This document shows, piece after piece, positions 52,870 through 63,802 of a stretch of 64,000 nt of DNA. The notes under the pieces are model-generated. The model made no database searches. It was not told the origin of the DNA and saw nothing but the letters and a program-made list of their open reading frames with translations. A program made the translations under genes and the position numbers. The stretch lies in assembly GCA_003223215.1 (NCBI GenBank), contig QHYH01000097.1, forward strand, positions 3,562 through 67,561. Reading direction: 5' to 3'. The DNA comes from Acidobacteriota bacterium. Lineage in GTDB: Bacteria; Acidobacteriota; Terriglobia; Acidiferrales; UBA7541. Numbering within the stretch: the first letter of the stretch is position 1; each line of letters starts with the position of its first letter.

Positions 52870-53875
52870 ATTGGTTTCGCAGCTCCATGCCGATTTTCGT
52901 CGCGATATCCGGTAGGTCTTCCAGTCTCTCAACGGCGAACACGCGGCCCCCGGTCATTTCCGTGACTTCGCTCAGGAGCGAGGGCCCTTTCAGCTCTTCC
53001 GGTGTCCTGTTGCGAGATCCCAGCGGGTCAAAGATCCCGATAGCATAGAGCTGGGTATCGGCTTCCCTCACCAGGCGCTTGATATCGTTTTCGTTGTACC
53101 TACTGTGATTATCTCCTCCGTCCGATAGGATAAGCAAGGCACGTTTGGCGTTGTGTGCACCCCTCATCTCGCTGAGGCCCAGGTAGATGGCGTCCAGAAG
53201 GGCAGTGCGGCCCTTCGGGGAGGTAAGCATCAAGCGGCTCTGCAGGTCTTCGACGCTGTTGGTAAACGCACTGGTCAGCTCGGCGCGTTCGTTGAAGCTG
53301 ACCAGGAAGAACTCATCTTGCGGGTTGGCGGTCTTGAAGAATTGCAAGGCCGCTTCGCGGGCCTTGCCTACCTTGTTGGACATACTGCCGCTGAAATCAA
53401 AAACTACGCCGATCGAGATGGGCACGTCCTCGGCGGAAAACGTGACTATTTCCTGCTCGACGTTGTCTTCGTAGACGCGGAAGTTGTCGGGATCGAGGCC
53501 GGTAACGAGTCGATTGTAAGGATCGGTGACCGTCACATTAACCAGCGCCACCTCCACATCGACATGCAGCGTGCCACCGGGCTTGAACGCTTTACCCGGG
53601 GTATCTTTCTGCACGTCGTCGACTGCTTTGGTCTTCGGCTTGGTGTCATCGACTGTCGCTTTGGAGTCTTCCTCTCTTACCTCTTCTTTTTTCGGCTCTT
53701 CTTTCTTGGGATCGTCTTTGGGTTTGTTGTCGTCAGGGGGAGCCTGGGCAGCAGCCTGAAGGAGGGCCTGGGCGCAAAGGAAGCAAACAACAAGAAGAAG
53801 CCGGAAAGCTACAAACACAACGCGACGCATCTCAGTACGTGACTGCGGAACAGTCACAGGCAAATCGCGTCTCAC
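52733..53875 (-). CDS. Secreted VWFA-domain protein (acidobacterial VWFA-related family)
   Basis: A 380-residue protein with a signal peptide (about 15-44, ending AAAQ). A highly charged Lys/Glu/Asp linker follows (about 48-95), then a beta region (VDVEVALVNVTVTDPYNRLVTGLDPDNFRVYED). The VWFA domain has FDFSGSM as the MIDAS motif, KGRTALLDAI and LSDGGDN. Both the GTG at 53875 and the ATG at 53830 are possible starts. It ends GYYAPSH, like its neighbour, and probably binds a ligand outside the cell. It overlaps the next gene in tandem. Confidence 0.88.
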   Translation of the reverse strand: MRRDLPVTVPQSRTEMRRVVFVAFRLLLVVCFLCAQALLQAAAQAPPDDNKPKDDPKKEEPKKEEVREEDSKATVDDTKPKTKAVDDVQKDTPGKAFKPGGTLHVDVEVALVNVTVTDPYNRLVTGLDPDNFRVYEDNVEQEIVTFSAEDVPISIGVVFDFSGSMSNKVGKAREAALQFFKTANPQDEFFLVSFNERAELTSAFTNSVEDLQSRLMLTSPKGRTALLDAIYLGLSEMRGAHNAKRALLILSDGGDNHSRYNENDIKRLVREADTQLYAIGIFDPLGSRNRTPEELKGPSLLSEVTEMTGGRVFAVERLEDLPDIATKIGMELRNQYVLGYRPSNKAHDARWRKIKIKLRAPRGLPPLTVFAKTGYYAPSH

Positions 53876-54076
53876 GGCACCCCCTACGTCTCGGTCGGAC
53901 CGAGACGGCCGGGTGGGTCGGTTTCACTTAAATTCTACCACTCGGCTTGCTGAAAACAAGGATAATCCTGCGGGGCCGAAGTTCGAACGGGTAGCATCGC
54001 CGCACAAAATGGTCCCGACTATGTGGAACCGTGGAGAACAGGGGCTTATTCCCTGACACTCGGGAGTCCAAAACAG

Positions 54077-54826
54077 ATGGGTTCGCTTAAAGTAGTCGTG
54101 GTCATACCGGCGCGCTATGCGTCCACGCGCTTGCCAGGAAAGCCTTTAGTATCTCTCGCGGGGAAGCCCATGATTCAGCGCGTTTACGAGCGAGCCAAAC
54201 TCGCACAACGAGTCGATCGCGTCGTCGTCGCAACCGACGACGAACGCATTCTGAAAGCCGTCGAGGGCTTCGGGGGCGAAGCGCGCATGACACGCGTCGA
54301 CCACCGCACCGGCACAGAGCGCGTGGCGGAAGTGGCCGCACACGAAGAAGGCGAAGTCTTTTTGAACGTGCAGGGCGACGAGCCGCTTCTCGACCCCGTG
54401 GCCGTCGATACCGCGGTAGCCTCGCTGCTGGAAGAGCCAGTAGCTTCGATTGGCACGGTGGCCACGCTGATCAAAACACCCGCAGACATCATGGATCCCA
54501 ACGTGGTGAAGACCGTGCTGGATTTCGACGGCGCTGCGCTTTACTTCTCGCGTGCGCCGATTCCGTGGGTGCGCGATACGGCAAGCAACATTCAAGTGCG
54601 GCACCTGAAGCATCTGGGACTGTACGTTTTCCAGCGCGACGCCTTGCTCGAATATCCTACGCTGCCGCAGGGCGAGCTTGAGCGCATCGAACAGCTCGAG
54701 CAACTGCGCTGGCTCGAAAATGGCTGGAAGATGCGCGTCGCGGAAGTGGAGCACGATGCAGTGAGCGTAGACGTTGCGGAAGACGTGGCGCGTGTGGAGA
54801 AATTGATCTATTCTAAAGGCGGCTAA
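54077..54826 (+). CDS. kdsB: 3-deoxy-manno-octulosonate cytidylyltransferase
   Basis: A 249-residue nucleotidyltransferase activating Kdo with CTP to CMP-Kdo for lipopolysaccharide. The N-terminal VVIPARYASTRLPGKPL is the nucleotide-binding signature, and NVQGDEPLLDP and the YFSRAPIPW segment follow. ATG at 54077 chosen, because the in-frame upstream ATG at 54023 would add 18 unrelated residues. It lies divergently from the VWFA pair, with kdsA, kdsD and kdsC about 7 kb downstream on the same strand. Confidence 0.96.
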   Translation: MGSLKVVVVIPARYASTRLPGKPLVSLAGKPMIQRVYERAKLAQRVDRVVVATDDERILKAVEGFGGEARMTRVDHRTGTERVAEVAAHEEGEVFLNVQGDEPLLDPVAVDTAVASLLEEPVASIGTVATLIKTPADIMDPNVVKTVLDFDGAALYFSRAPIPWVRDTASNIQVRHLKHLGLYVFQRDALLEYPTLPQGELERIEQLEQLRWLENGWKMRVAEVEHDAVSVDVAEDVARVEKLIYSKGG

Positions 54827-54883
54827 AGTCAGTTATTTTCATACAGTTGCGCGAGTTTTGCTTCCGGCTCCCGCCAAAATCCG

Positions 54884-54903
54884 GCGAGGGGCATCCCTCG
54901 CCT
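54884..54903 (+). terminator. Hairpin after kdsB
   Basis: GGCGAGGG-GCAT-CCCTCGCC, about 58 bases after the kdsB stop. There is no T-run, so it may be a terminator of another kind or a repeat-type hairpin. Confidence 0.4.
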
Positions 54904-55021
54904 AAAGCAGAGTGCAACTCGACAGCCTGCCACCGTCTTGAGCTTAGTAGTTAGCGTGAGTCAAGCGCAGCATTCCCTGGCAACCTGCTGCAGGATAACG
55001 CTGCGCCCTCACAAGTTGCGA

Positions 55022-56614
55022 TTATTGCTGTGCTTCCAGGACACCGGCGACGATGCGCATGGCACCGTTATTGTCCCGGTTGGCAAAGAAGGCCAGTTGC
55101 GGGTTAACGATATAGACAGCCATGTGAATCGGAGCAACTCCGGAAAGATTGACGTTCATCATGTTGTTGCTGGTCCCGTCCCCGTTCAGCGTGATCTGAC
55201 CGGACGTGCCGACGTCGGTGTTCAGCGTCACTCCGGTGAACTGGAAGATATCCGAAGTGCCGCTGAGGTTCAGATTCGAGATGGTGGCTTGGGCGAGCAG
55301 ATCTTCCTCATCGGCGAAAGAGCCGCCGCTTGTGACAAGGCCGCTCCAGCTCATGGCGTAGGGTCCGGAAATGTTGCTGCTCGAAAATGGACTGCCCGAT
55401 TGCGCGGCAAGGGAACCGTCAGCGACGACCGCAGCAAGACCGCTCGCGGGAGCGCCGCTGACTTCTTGCATGACGCCGCTACTTGGCGAGCTAAGGTAAA
55501 AGACGAACGAATAGACGTTGACGGACGAAGACTGGAAGGAAAGCGTGCCACGCCCGGTCGTCGGGTCATAGCCAATGGTTCCCATGGACAAGCTGCCGCT
55601 GCCAAACTCAGTCTGGGAGCCGCCATTGTTCACGTCCATGATGATGTTGCTTAGACTGCTGCCTGAGACGCTAAGGCGGCCGACGCGAGTCAGGCCCCCA
55701 TTCGCCGAGGCGCCCGACACCAAAAAGGCAAAACTGCCGCTCGGAGCTGGTGGCGGAGTACCGCCAGATTGTGCAACGGCATCACCCGTGAGCATCGGGC
55801 CGGTTGTCGCAGAATTGATGCTGATGAATCTCACGCGGCTGGAATCCACGATATAAAACGCATAGGTCTGGCCTTCAATCGTGGCTGTGCCGCGCCCCGC
55901 GGTCGTGTTCGCGGGGTCCGCGACGAAGTTTCCGGTGATGCTCGCGCTGCTCGTCAAACTACCGTTGTCGTTCGCGTCTTCGAGCCCGGACGTGATTACT
56001 CCACCGCTTGCCGTAAAACGCCCAACCAGGGACTCAGGGTTGGGACCGCCAGGAGGTTGGGTTCCGTCCAGCCCGGTAAAATCGAACACGTAAGATCCGG
56101 AAACTCCGGAGGCAAACGCAGCCGAATTCTGTAGAACGAAATTGCCGCTACCCGTGGAAGCTTGATTGCCGCTCGCGGTCTCATCCATCATGAAACCGCC
56201 GCTCGTGGAAGTGAGAACGATGGCAAAGTTGATGGTGGCGGGGGCGCCATTGGAAGTTACGTTAAACGTTAAAGTGCCTCGCCCATCGGCGCTGACGGTG
56301 TAGCTGCCGCCCATTATGGGATTAGGCGCGGATGAAGTCGTGCTGGTTCCACCTGCATCCACAAGGTCATATACGCCGCCTTGAATGACGCCGGAGCCGT
56401 TGGCGGTGAAGCTGCCCGTCCGCGAGAAAGGCGTCGCTGAGGTGGCGCCGCTGGCGATGGCTTCGCCGCTGGTGACGAAGGCATAGGTACCGTTCAGGCT
56501 GGAGGGACCATATTTGCCGGTAGGAGGAGGCGGCGTGATAGTGGAACCGCCGCCACTGCAGGCCGCAATCCAAAGGGCAGCCGCTGCGACGAGCGCTGTA
56601 AACAGGCGGTTCAT
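55022..56614 (-). CDS. Secreted lipoprotein with about four beta-rich repeats
   Basis: A 530-residue protein with a lipoprotein signal (lipobox IAAC, Cys at residue 19). The body is Gly/Ser/Thr-rich, built of about four related units of 100-130 residues, each opening with a phrase like LNGTYAF, VSGSYVF, PSGSFAF or ISGPYAM and containing GRGTLTF- or GRGTATI-type strands. This looks like a surface or periplasmic beta-structured adhesin-like protein common in Acidobacteriota. Its start overlaps the stop of the small exported gene upstream by 4 bases. The function is unknown. Confidence 0.85.
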   Translation of the reverse strand: MNRLFTALVAAAALWIAACSGGGSTITPPPPTGKYGPSSLNGTYAFVTSGEAIASGATSATPFSRTGSFTANGSGVIQGGVYDLVDAGGTSTTSSAPNPIMGGSYTVSADGRGTLTFNVTSNGAPATINFAIVLTSTSGGFMMDETASGNQASTGSGNFVLQNSAAFASGVSGSYVFDFTGLDGTQPPGGPNPESLVGRFTASGGVITSGLEDANDNGSLTSSASITGNFVADPANTTAGRGTATIEGQTYAFYIVDSSRVRFISINSATTGPMLTGDAVAQSGGTPPPAPSGSFAFLVSGASANGGLTRVGRLSVSGSSLSNIIMDVNNGGSQTEFGSGSLSMGTIGYDPTTGRGTLSFQSSSVNVYSFVFYLSSPSSGVMQEVSGAPASGLAAVVADGSLAAQSGSPFSSSNISGPYAMSWSGLVTSGGSFADEEDLLAQATISNLNLSGTSDIFQFTGVTLNTDVGTSGQITLNGDGTSNNMMNVNLSGVAPIHMAVYIVNPQLAFFANRDNNGAMRIVAGVLEAQQ

Positions 56615-57078
56615 CGCACACCTCGCAGAGCTTCCCTTTGCGCTGGCGTCAAGGTAGAAGCGGGCTTAAGCGGAAAGCCTCTGGCGTTGCGCACGGCGAC
56701 GGCCAGTGCGCCTTTTTGCACGACGCGGGCAGCAAAGTAAGTGCCGTTGCCGAGGGACATGGGTTCGCCCACGATGCGAACGTTGTCGCCGGGATGCAGC
56801 TCAAGGTGGCCGGCCTCGAGCACCTTGGCGTTGCCGACATGGACATCCGTTTGTCCCGAGCCGGTTTGGATAGTGAGGTGCGCTCCGATGGGCGGAACGG
56901 CCGCATTGGATTCGTATTTTACGACCGTGCCGACGAGCGAGATTTCACGGTTGGCATTATAGGTTCGCAGCAACTGCTCATCGGAAGGCATGGCCTTCTG
57001 AGCGCTTGCCGCAAGGGAAAACGTCAGCGAGCCGGCGAATATGAGAGTCAGAAGTAGCGGTCGATTGGTAGATTTCAT
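56611..57078 (-). CDS. Exported hypothetical protein (OB-fold-like)
   Basis: A 155-residue protein with a signal peptide (about 1-26, ASAQ). The central region resembles a small OB-fold beta barrel: EISLVGTVVKYESN, HLTIQTGSGQTDVHVG, GDNVRIVGEPMSLGNGTYFAARVV. A Pro-containing C terminus ends REALRGVR. It is translationally coupled (ATGA) to the lipoprotein gene, so the pair likely acts together at the envelope. Confidence 0.78.
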   Translation of the reverse strand: MKSTNRPLLLTLIFAGSLTFSLAASAQKAMPSDEQLLRTYNANREISLVGTVVKYESNAAVPPIGAHLTIQTGSGQTDVHVGNAKVLEAGHLELHPGDNVRIVGEPMSLGNGTYFAARVVQKGALAVAVRNARGFPLKPASTLTPAQREALRGVR

Positions 57079-57410
57079 TGCCCCTTCCCACGCGTAAGAG
57101 TGCCACTCTCGCTCGACGGACCCACGCGATCCGTTTCGCGAAGCAAACGCTATTCGCTCAATCCATTAGACAGCGAATCCCTTGCCAAAGGTTTCGTCGG
57201 GAAACCGGAAGTTCAGCGTCCTAACACTGAACCGGCGAGCTTCACAAAGTATTCCCCGTTTACTTGAAACCCGTTCCCGGAAGGAAAGTTTCGAGGGCGA
57301 AAGGCCAGAATTTCAAGAGCTGCCGAAGTGTAAGATGAGGGTACAATGGAAGCGGCGTTGCGTCCAAGAGGGCGTCTTGCGGTTCCGGAGTGGTATAGCG
57401 CGAGGGTGAA
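57079..57410. other. Divergent intergenic region
   Basis: About 330 bases between the exported hypothetical gene and the S41 protease gene. A TACAAT at 57342-57347 could be a -10 box for the protease, but no convincing -35 accompanies it. No other gene is seen. Confidence 0.4.
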
Positions 57411-59021
57411 ATGAAACCAGAGCGTCGCGGGTTGGTTCTCGTGGTGGTGGTCGTGGCTCTATCAGCCGCGTTGGGCGGGATGTACGGCGCGAACGTGCGG
57501 GCCACGGCGTCCTCGTATGAGGACACCCAGAGTGCGGTGCGAAGTTTTACGCGGGTGCTGGACGCGGTCGAAGCCAACTACGCGGAGAAAGTGGACGTCG
57601 ACAAGATCGTCTATCAAGGGGCGATCCCCGGGATGCTGCGCGTGCTCGATCCGCACTCAAGCTTTTTCGACGCCCGGCAGTGGGCGTCAAACCTGGAAGA
57701 CCGCCGTGGCAGGTACTACGGCGTGGGCATGACGGTGATCGCCCGGGGAGAGCACACCGTCGTGATGTCCCCCTACGTGGGCACTCCGGCGTATAAGGCC
57801 GGAATCCGGCCGGGCGACGTGATTGTCAAGATCGACGACAAGCCCGCGCAGGGCCTGAGCTCGTCGGAAATTGCCGACCTTTTGCGGGGCTCCAGGGGAA
57901 CAACCGTCAAGATTACCGTGTCTCGCGAGGGCTACGCCGACCCGCTGGTTTTCAGCGTAACGCGTGATGAAATCCCGCGGCACGCCGTCGATCTGGCGTA
58001 TGAGATCAAGCCAGGGATCGGCTACATCCGGCTTTCCGGGTTCAACGAAAAGACCGATGGCGAACTGGGCGAGGCGATGAAGCAGTTAAATGCGTCTACG
58101 CTCGACGGCTTGATTCTGGACATGCGGGGCAATCCCGGCGGGCTGCTGGACGAAGCCATCGCCGTTGGCGATATGCTCCTGGACAAGGGCCAATTGATCG
58201 TATCGCATCGGGGACGCGCTTCCGCGGAGCGCCGGTATTATGCCCTGCGCGGGAACCAGGGTAACGATATGCCGCTGGTTATTCTGGTCAATAACAATTC
58301 CGCCTCGGCCACGGAGATCGTGGCTGGAGCCGTGCAGGACCACGATCGCGGCGTGATCGTCGGCGGGACCACGTTTGGCAAAGGACTGGTGCAAACGCTT
58401 CAACCGCTGAGCGAAAACACGGGCCTGGCGCTCACCATCGCGCGCTACTACACTCCGAGCGGCAGGCTCATTCAGCGGGATTACAAATCGATTTCGCTGC
58501 TCGAGTATTACGAGCGCAAAATCCCCGAGCACCCGACCGAAGTCCGGCTAACCGACAGCGGAAGGCAGGTCACGGGAGGAGGGGGAATCACTCCCGACAT
58601 AACCGTTCACGAACCGGAGAGCAATCATTTTGAAAAGGAACTGTTCCGTACGGGTGTGTTTTTCCCGTTGGATACTACCGTCGGCGGATTTACGCGGCAC
58701 TACTTGGGAACGCGACCCACGATCACCAAGGATTTTGCAGCGGATGACGCAGTGATGGCGGACTTCCGCAAATACCTCTCCAGCCAGAACGTCCGTTACA
58801 CGGAGCCGGAACTGGCGGAAAGTCTGGAGTGGGTGAAACGCAAGATCAAGCAAGAGGTTTTTCTGTCCACGTTTGGCCAGCAAGAAGGGTTCAAGGTTGA
58901 GCTACAAACCGATCCGCAGTTATTGGCGGCAATTGAGGCGATTCCTCAGGCGCGCGCGCTGTACGAGAAGGCGCGAAAGATTATCGCGGAGCGCGCCGGG
59001 ACGCCAACTTATCGGCCATAA
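57411..59021 (+). CDS. S41 family C-terminal processing peptidase
   Basis: A 536-residue periplasmic protease. An N-terminal membrane anchor or signal (about 7-27) is followed by a short helical region, a PDZ domain (about 100-180; GVGMTVIARGEHTVVMSPYVGTPAYKAGIRPGDVI) and the S41 catalytic core with NNNSASATEI (Ser) and GGTTFGKGLVQ (Lys). CtpA/Prc-type enzymes cleave C termini of envelope proteins. The C-terminal 100 residues are family-typical helices. It is the first gene of the plus-strand run before pyrG. Confidence 0.93.
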   Translation: MKPERRGLVLVVVVVALSAALGGMYGANVRATASSYEDTQSAVRSFTRVLDAVEANYAEKVDVDKIVYQGAIPGMLRVLDPHSSFFDARQWASNLEDRRGRYYGVGMTVIARGEHTVVMSPYVGTPAYKAGIRPGDVIVKIDDKPAQGLSSSEIADLLRGSRGTTVKITVSREGYADPLVFSVTRDEIPRHAVDLAYEIKPGIGYIRLSGFNEKTDGELGEAMKQLNASTLDGLILDMRGNPGGLLDEAIAVGDMLLDKGQLIVSHRGRASAERRYYALRGNQGNDMPLVILVNNNSASATEIVAGAVQDHDRGVIVGGTTFGKGLVQTLQPLSENTGLALTIARYYTPSGRLIQRDYKSISLLEYYERKIPEHPTEVRLTDSGRQVTGGGGITPDITVHEPESNHFEKELFRTGVFFPLDTTVGGFTRHYLGTRPTITKDFAADDAVMADFRKYLSSQNVRYTEPELAESLEWVKRKIKQEVFLSTFGQQEGFKVELQTDPQLLAAIEAIPQARALYEKARKIIAERAGTPTYRP

Positions 59022-59403
59022 GTTCGCGGGAGGTAAGGCTAGCCTCTGGATTCACGCCAGGTGCAAGTGCGTTGCTAGAGCAACCTTAGCTGGTCAGGAC
59101 AGAATTCAGATAGGATGACCGTGACGTCGTCCGCGACGGTCGTCCCTGCGTAAAGTCTGGCATTCTCCGGCACGGAGAGCATTCGGAAGAAAACTGGGAG
59201 CGCCTAGCCGGCGAGAATCCACCCCCACTTCAGAAATCGCATCCGGAACGCTCCTTTTCGAACGTTCTCACTTTACGCCCTGAGGGATGGCAGACTTAAT
59301 CACTAGGATTAGGTTTGGTCGGAAGGCGGCTCGCTGTTGGGCGTGGATGCGAGCGGCAGACAGCGTGTAAAATGCCCGCTTTTTGCTGGCAAAATCGCTG
59401 GAT
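59022..59403. other. Intergenic region before the pyrG promoter
   Basis: About 380 bases with no gene that I can support. CG-rich, with several short inverted repeats (for example CCGTGACG...CGTCCGCGACGG near 59120) but no clean terminator. Confidence 0.4.
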
Positions 59404-61174
<1,771 letters not shown>

Positions 61175-61290
61175 AGGTCAAAGCGATTTTTTTGCCTCTC
61201 TGTCTGGTTGTGCTTTTTGAAAACACCACTTGTGAAATGGGCGAGCCAGTGCTCAATGCCTGATGCTCCTATGCTATCTTCGTTAGCCTA

Positions 61291-62133
61291 ATGGGGACCG
61301 CACGCGAAATCGAGTTGGGCAAGCTGCGCCTGGGAGCCGGAAATGCGCTGTTTCTGATCGCCGGACCATGCGTGATTGAAAGCGAATTGCACGCGTGCGT
61401 GATGGCGGAAAAGGTGGCGAAGATCGCCGCCGATGCCGGCCTGCCGTATATTTTCAAAGCGTCTTATGACAAGGCCAATCGTTCTTCGCTGAAAGCGTTT
61501 CGCGGGCCCGGAATGAAGGAAGGTCTGCGCATTCTCGAAAAAATCAAAAAAGAATTCAAGGTGCCGGTGCTTACGGACATTCATGAGGCTTCGCAGGCAG
61601 AGGCGGTCGCAGAGGTTTGCGATATCTTACAAATTCCCGCGTTTTTGGCGCGGCAAACGGATTTGCTGATTGCCGCCGGCAAGACCGCCCGCATCATCAA
61701 CATCAAGAAGGGACAGTTCCTTTCGCCGTGGGATATGGACAACGCTGCGGAGAAAGTGGAGAGCACGGGAAACAAGAAAATTATTTTGACGGAGCGCGGC
61801 ACCTCGTTTGGCTACCAGAATTTGGTGGTGGACATGCGCTCGTTCCCGGTGATGCAGCGGACCGGCTATCCCGTGGTTTTTGACGTGACGCATTCCGTGC
61901 AGCTTCCCGGAGGACAGGGCCGCTCGAGCGGAGGACAGCCGCAATTCATTGAGCCGCTTGCGCGCGCAGCCGTGGCCGCAGGCGTGGATGGGGTTTTTCT
62001 CGAGACGCACGACAATCCCGCGGCGGCCCGCTCGGACGGGCCAAACGCTTTGCCGCTTTCCGAACTGCAGGCGCTGCTTTTGAAGTTGAAGAGCCTCAAT
62101 ACCGTCGTTCGCCGCTGGAGCACGTCGTCATGA
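61291..62133 (+). CDS. kdsA: 3-deoxy-8-phosphooctulonate synthase (Kdo-8-P synthase)
   Basis: A 280-residue TIM-barrel enzyme joining arabinose 5-phosphate and phosphoenolpyruvate. Motifs are FLIAGPCVIES, FKASYDKANRSS, LTDIHEASQAE and NIKKGQFLSPWDM. The Asn in the last motif region and the Cys in GPCVIES are positions that separate metal-independent from metal-dependent forms, so the type cannot be fixed by eye. It overlaps kdsD by 4 bases (ATGA), showing coupling. Confidence 0.95.
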   Translation: MGTAREIELGKLRLGAGNALFLIAGPCVIESELHACVMAEKVAKIAADAGLPYIFKASYDKANRSSLKAFRGPGMKEGLRILEKIKKEFKVPVLTDIHEASQAEAVAEVCDILQIPAFLARQTDLLIAAGKTARIINIKKGQFLSPWDMDNAAEKVESTGNKKIILTERGTSFGYQNLVVDMRSFPVMQRTGYPVVFDVTHSVQLPGGQGRSSGGQPQFIEPLARAAVAAGVDGVFLETHDNPAAARSDGPNALPLSELQALLLKLKSLNTVVRRWSTSS

Positions 62134-63089
62134 GCCTGGAAACGGCCCGCCGCGTACTCCAGATTGAGGCCCAGGCGATTCAGGATATGCTCGCGCGTCT
62201 CAACGCCAATTTTGAAAGAGCGGTGGACGTTTTATTCGCCTGCAAGGGGCGCGTGGCCGTAAGCGGCATGGGCAAGTCTGGGCTGATTGGCCGAAAGATT
62301 TCTGCGACACTCTCGAGCACGGGCACGACGTCGTTTTTTCTGCATCCCGCCGAAGCGCTGCACGGGGACCTGGGCATGCTGGCGCGGGGCGACGCGATGC
62401 TGGCGGTTTCCTACGGCGGAGAAACACAGGAGATCATTCAACTGCTGGAAGCGCTGAAACGTCTGGAAATGCCGCTGGTTACGTTGACGGGTTGTGCGCA
62501 GTCCACGCTCGCAAAAGCCAGCGACGTCGTCGTGGACGTCAGCGTGAAGGAAGAAGCGTGTTCGCTCAATCTCGCGCCGACGGCAAGCACAACGGTTGCG
62601 ATGGCAGTGGGCGATGCGCTCGCGGTTGCGCTTCTCGAAAAGCACAATTTCCGGCACGATGATTTTGCCGCGCTGCATCCGGCAGGACGGCTTGGGAAAA
62701 AATTGGTGCGGGTGGAGCATCTGATGCATTCCGGCTCGGCGCTTCCGCGCGTCGCTCAGGATAGCTCCATGCCGGATGTTTTTCATGAAATGAGCGCGAA
62801 GGGCTTGGGCATGACCACCGTGGTGGAGGCGGATGGCCGCCTCGCGGGGATTCTGACCGACGGGGACTTGCGGCGCTTGATGGAGAAGCATCGCGGCGCC
62901 GTGCTCGAAATGTGCGCGGCCGACGGCATGACGAAGACTCCGCAAACCATCGGGCCGCATGTGCTGGCAAGCGAGGCTCTGAATTTGATGGAGAAGAAAA
63001 AGATTACATCGGTGGTGGTCGTGGATGAGAGGCGGCGCGTGCTCGGCGTGGTGCATTTGCACGACTTGTGGACGCTCGAATTGATGTAA
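62130..63089 (+). CDS. kdsD: Arabinose-5-phosphate isomerase (KpsF/GutQ family)
   Basis: A 319-residue protein. The N-terminal SIS domain (about 30-185) has GMGKSGLIGRKISATLSSTGT and LTGCAQSTLAKASD. Two CBS domains follow (about 205-315). It interconverts ribulose 5-phosphate and arabinose 5-phosphate, the first step of Kdo synthesis. The ATG overlaps the kdsA stop, and kdsC follows. Confidence 0.95.
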   Translation: MSLETARRVLQIEAQAIQDMLARLNANFERAVDVLFACKGRVAVSGMGKSGLIGRKISATLSSTGTTSFFLHPAEALHGDLGMLARGDAMLAVSYGGETQEIIQLLEALKRLEMPLVTLTGCAQSTLAKASDVVVDVSVKEEACSLNLAPTASTTVAMAVGDALAVALLEKHNFRHDDFAALHPAGRLGKKLVRVEHLMHSGSALPRVAQDSSMPDVFHEMSAKGLGMTTVVEADGRLAGILTDGDLRRLMEKHRGAVLEMCAADGMTKTPQTIGPHVLASEALNLMEKKKITSVVVVDERRRVLGVVHLHDLWTLELM

Positions 63090-63151
63090 CGATTCGCTGC
63101 GAAAAACGCGAAGAGAGGACAAAGGAAAGCAGAGAAGAGAGGGAGAGAACC

Positions 63152-63700
63152 TTGGCAAAGATTCCGGCGAAAGTGGCCAGCAAGGCCAAACAGATTTCCG
63201 TGCTGCTCATGGACGTGGACGGTACGCTCACCGACGGTAGCGTAACGCTGGCGTCGACACCGGACAACCATGCCCTCGAAGTCAAGACGTTCGACGCACA
63301 CGACGGCCAGGGGCTTACGCTCGCGGTGACGGCAGGCCTGCGCACCGGCGTCATCACCGGGCGAAGCAGCGCGGCTTTGCGTCGTCGGTGCAAAGAGTTG
63401 GACATTGAATTTGTTTACGAAAAGCAAGGGCACAAAATCGCGGCTTACGAAGATGTTTTACGCAAAACCGGCGCGAAGGAATCCGAGGTCGCCTTTCTCG
63501 GCGACGACTTGCCGGACCTGACCATCATGCGCCGCGTCGGCCTTGCCGTCGCCGTCGCCAACGCGGCTCCCGAAGTGAGGCGCGCGGCGGATTATCGAAC
63601 GAAGGCCGTCGGTGGCAAAGGCGCCGCGCGCGAAGTCGTCGAGCTCATTCTCAAATCCAAGGGCATTTGGGAGGAGATGATCGACAAGGCTCGAGCGTAG
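63152..63700 (+). CDS. kdsC: 3-deoxy-D-manno-octulosonate 8-phosphate phosphatase
   Basis: A 182-residue C0-type HAD phosphatase: LLMDVDGTLTDG (nucleophile), VITGRSSAAL and FLGDDLPDL (metal Asp). It dephosphorylates Kdo-8-P. The TTG at 63152, with GGGAGAG just upstream, is the likely start. An in-frame upstream start at 63068 would overlap kdsD and add 28 very charged residues. It completes the Kdo route kdsA-D-C, with kdsB upstream. No lptC is seen before the window ends. Confidence 0.93.
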   Translation: MAKIPAKVASKAKQISVLLMDVDGTLTDGSVTLASTPDNHALEVKTFDAHDGQGLTLAVTAGLRTGVITGRSSAALRRRCKELDIEFVYEKQGHKIAAYEDVLRKTGAKESEVAFLGDDLPDLTIMRRVGLAVAVANAAPEVRRAADYRTKAVGGKGAAREVVELILKSKGIWEEMIDKARA

Positions 63701-63802
63701 GCCTGCGTCGAACAAAAGGCCTCCCCTTGTCTTGCCAAGCCTCACGGTATATCGTCCAGCGCCACACCGGACGTGCGCATGGCGCCACCGAGAAGCCCTC
63801 GG

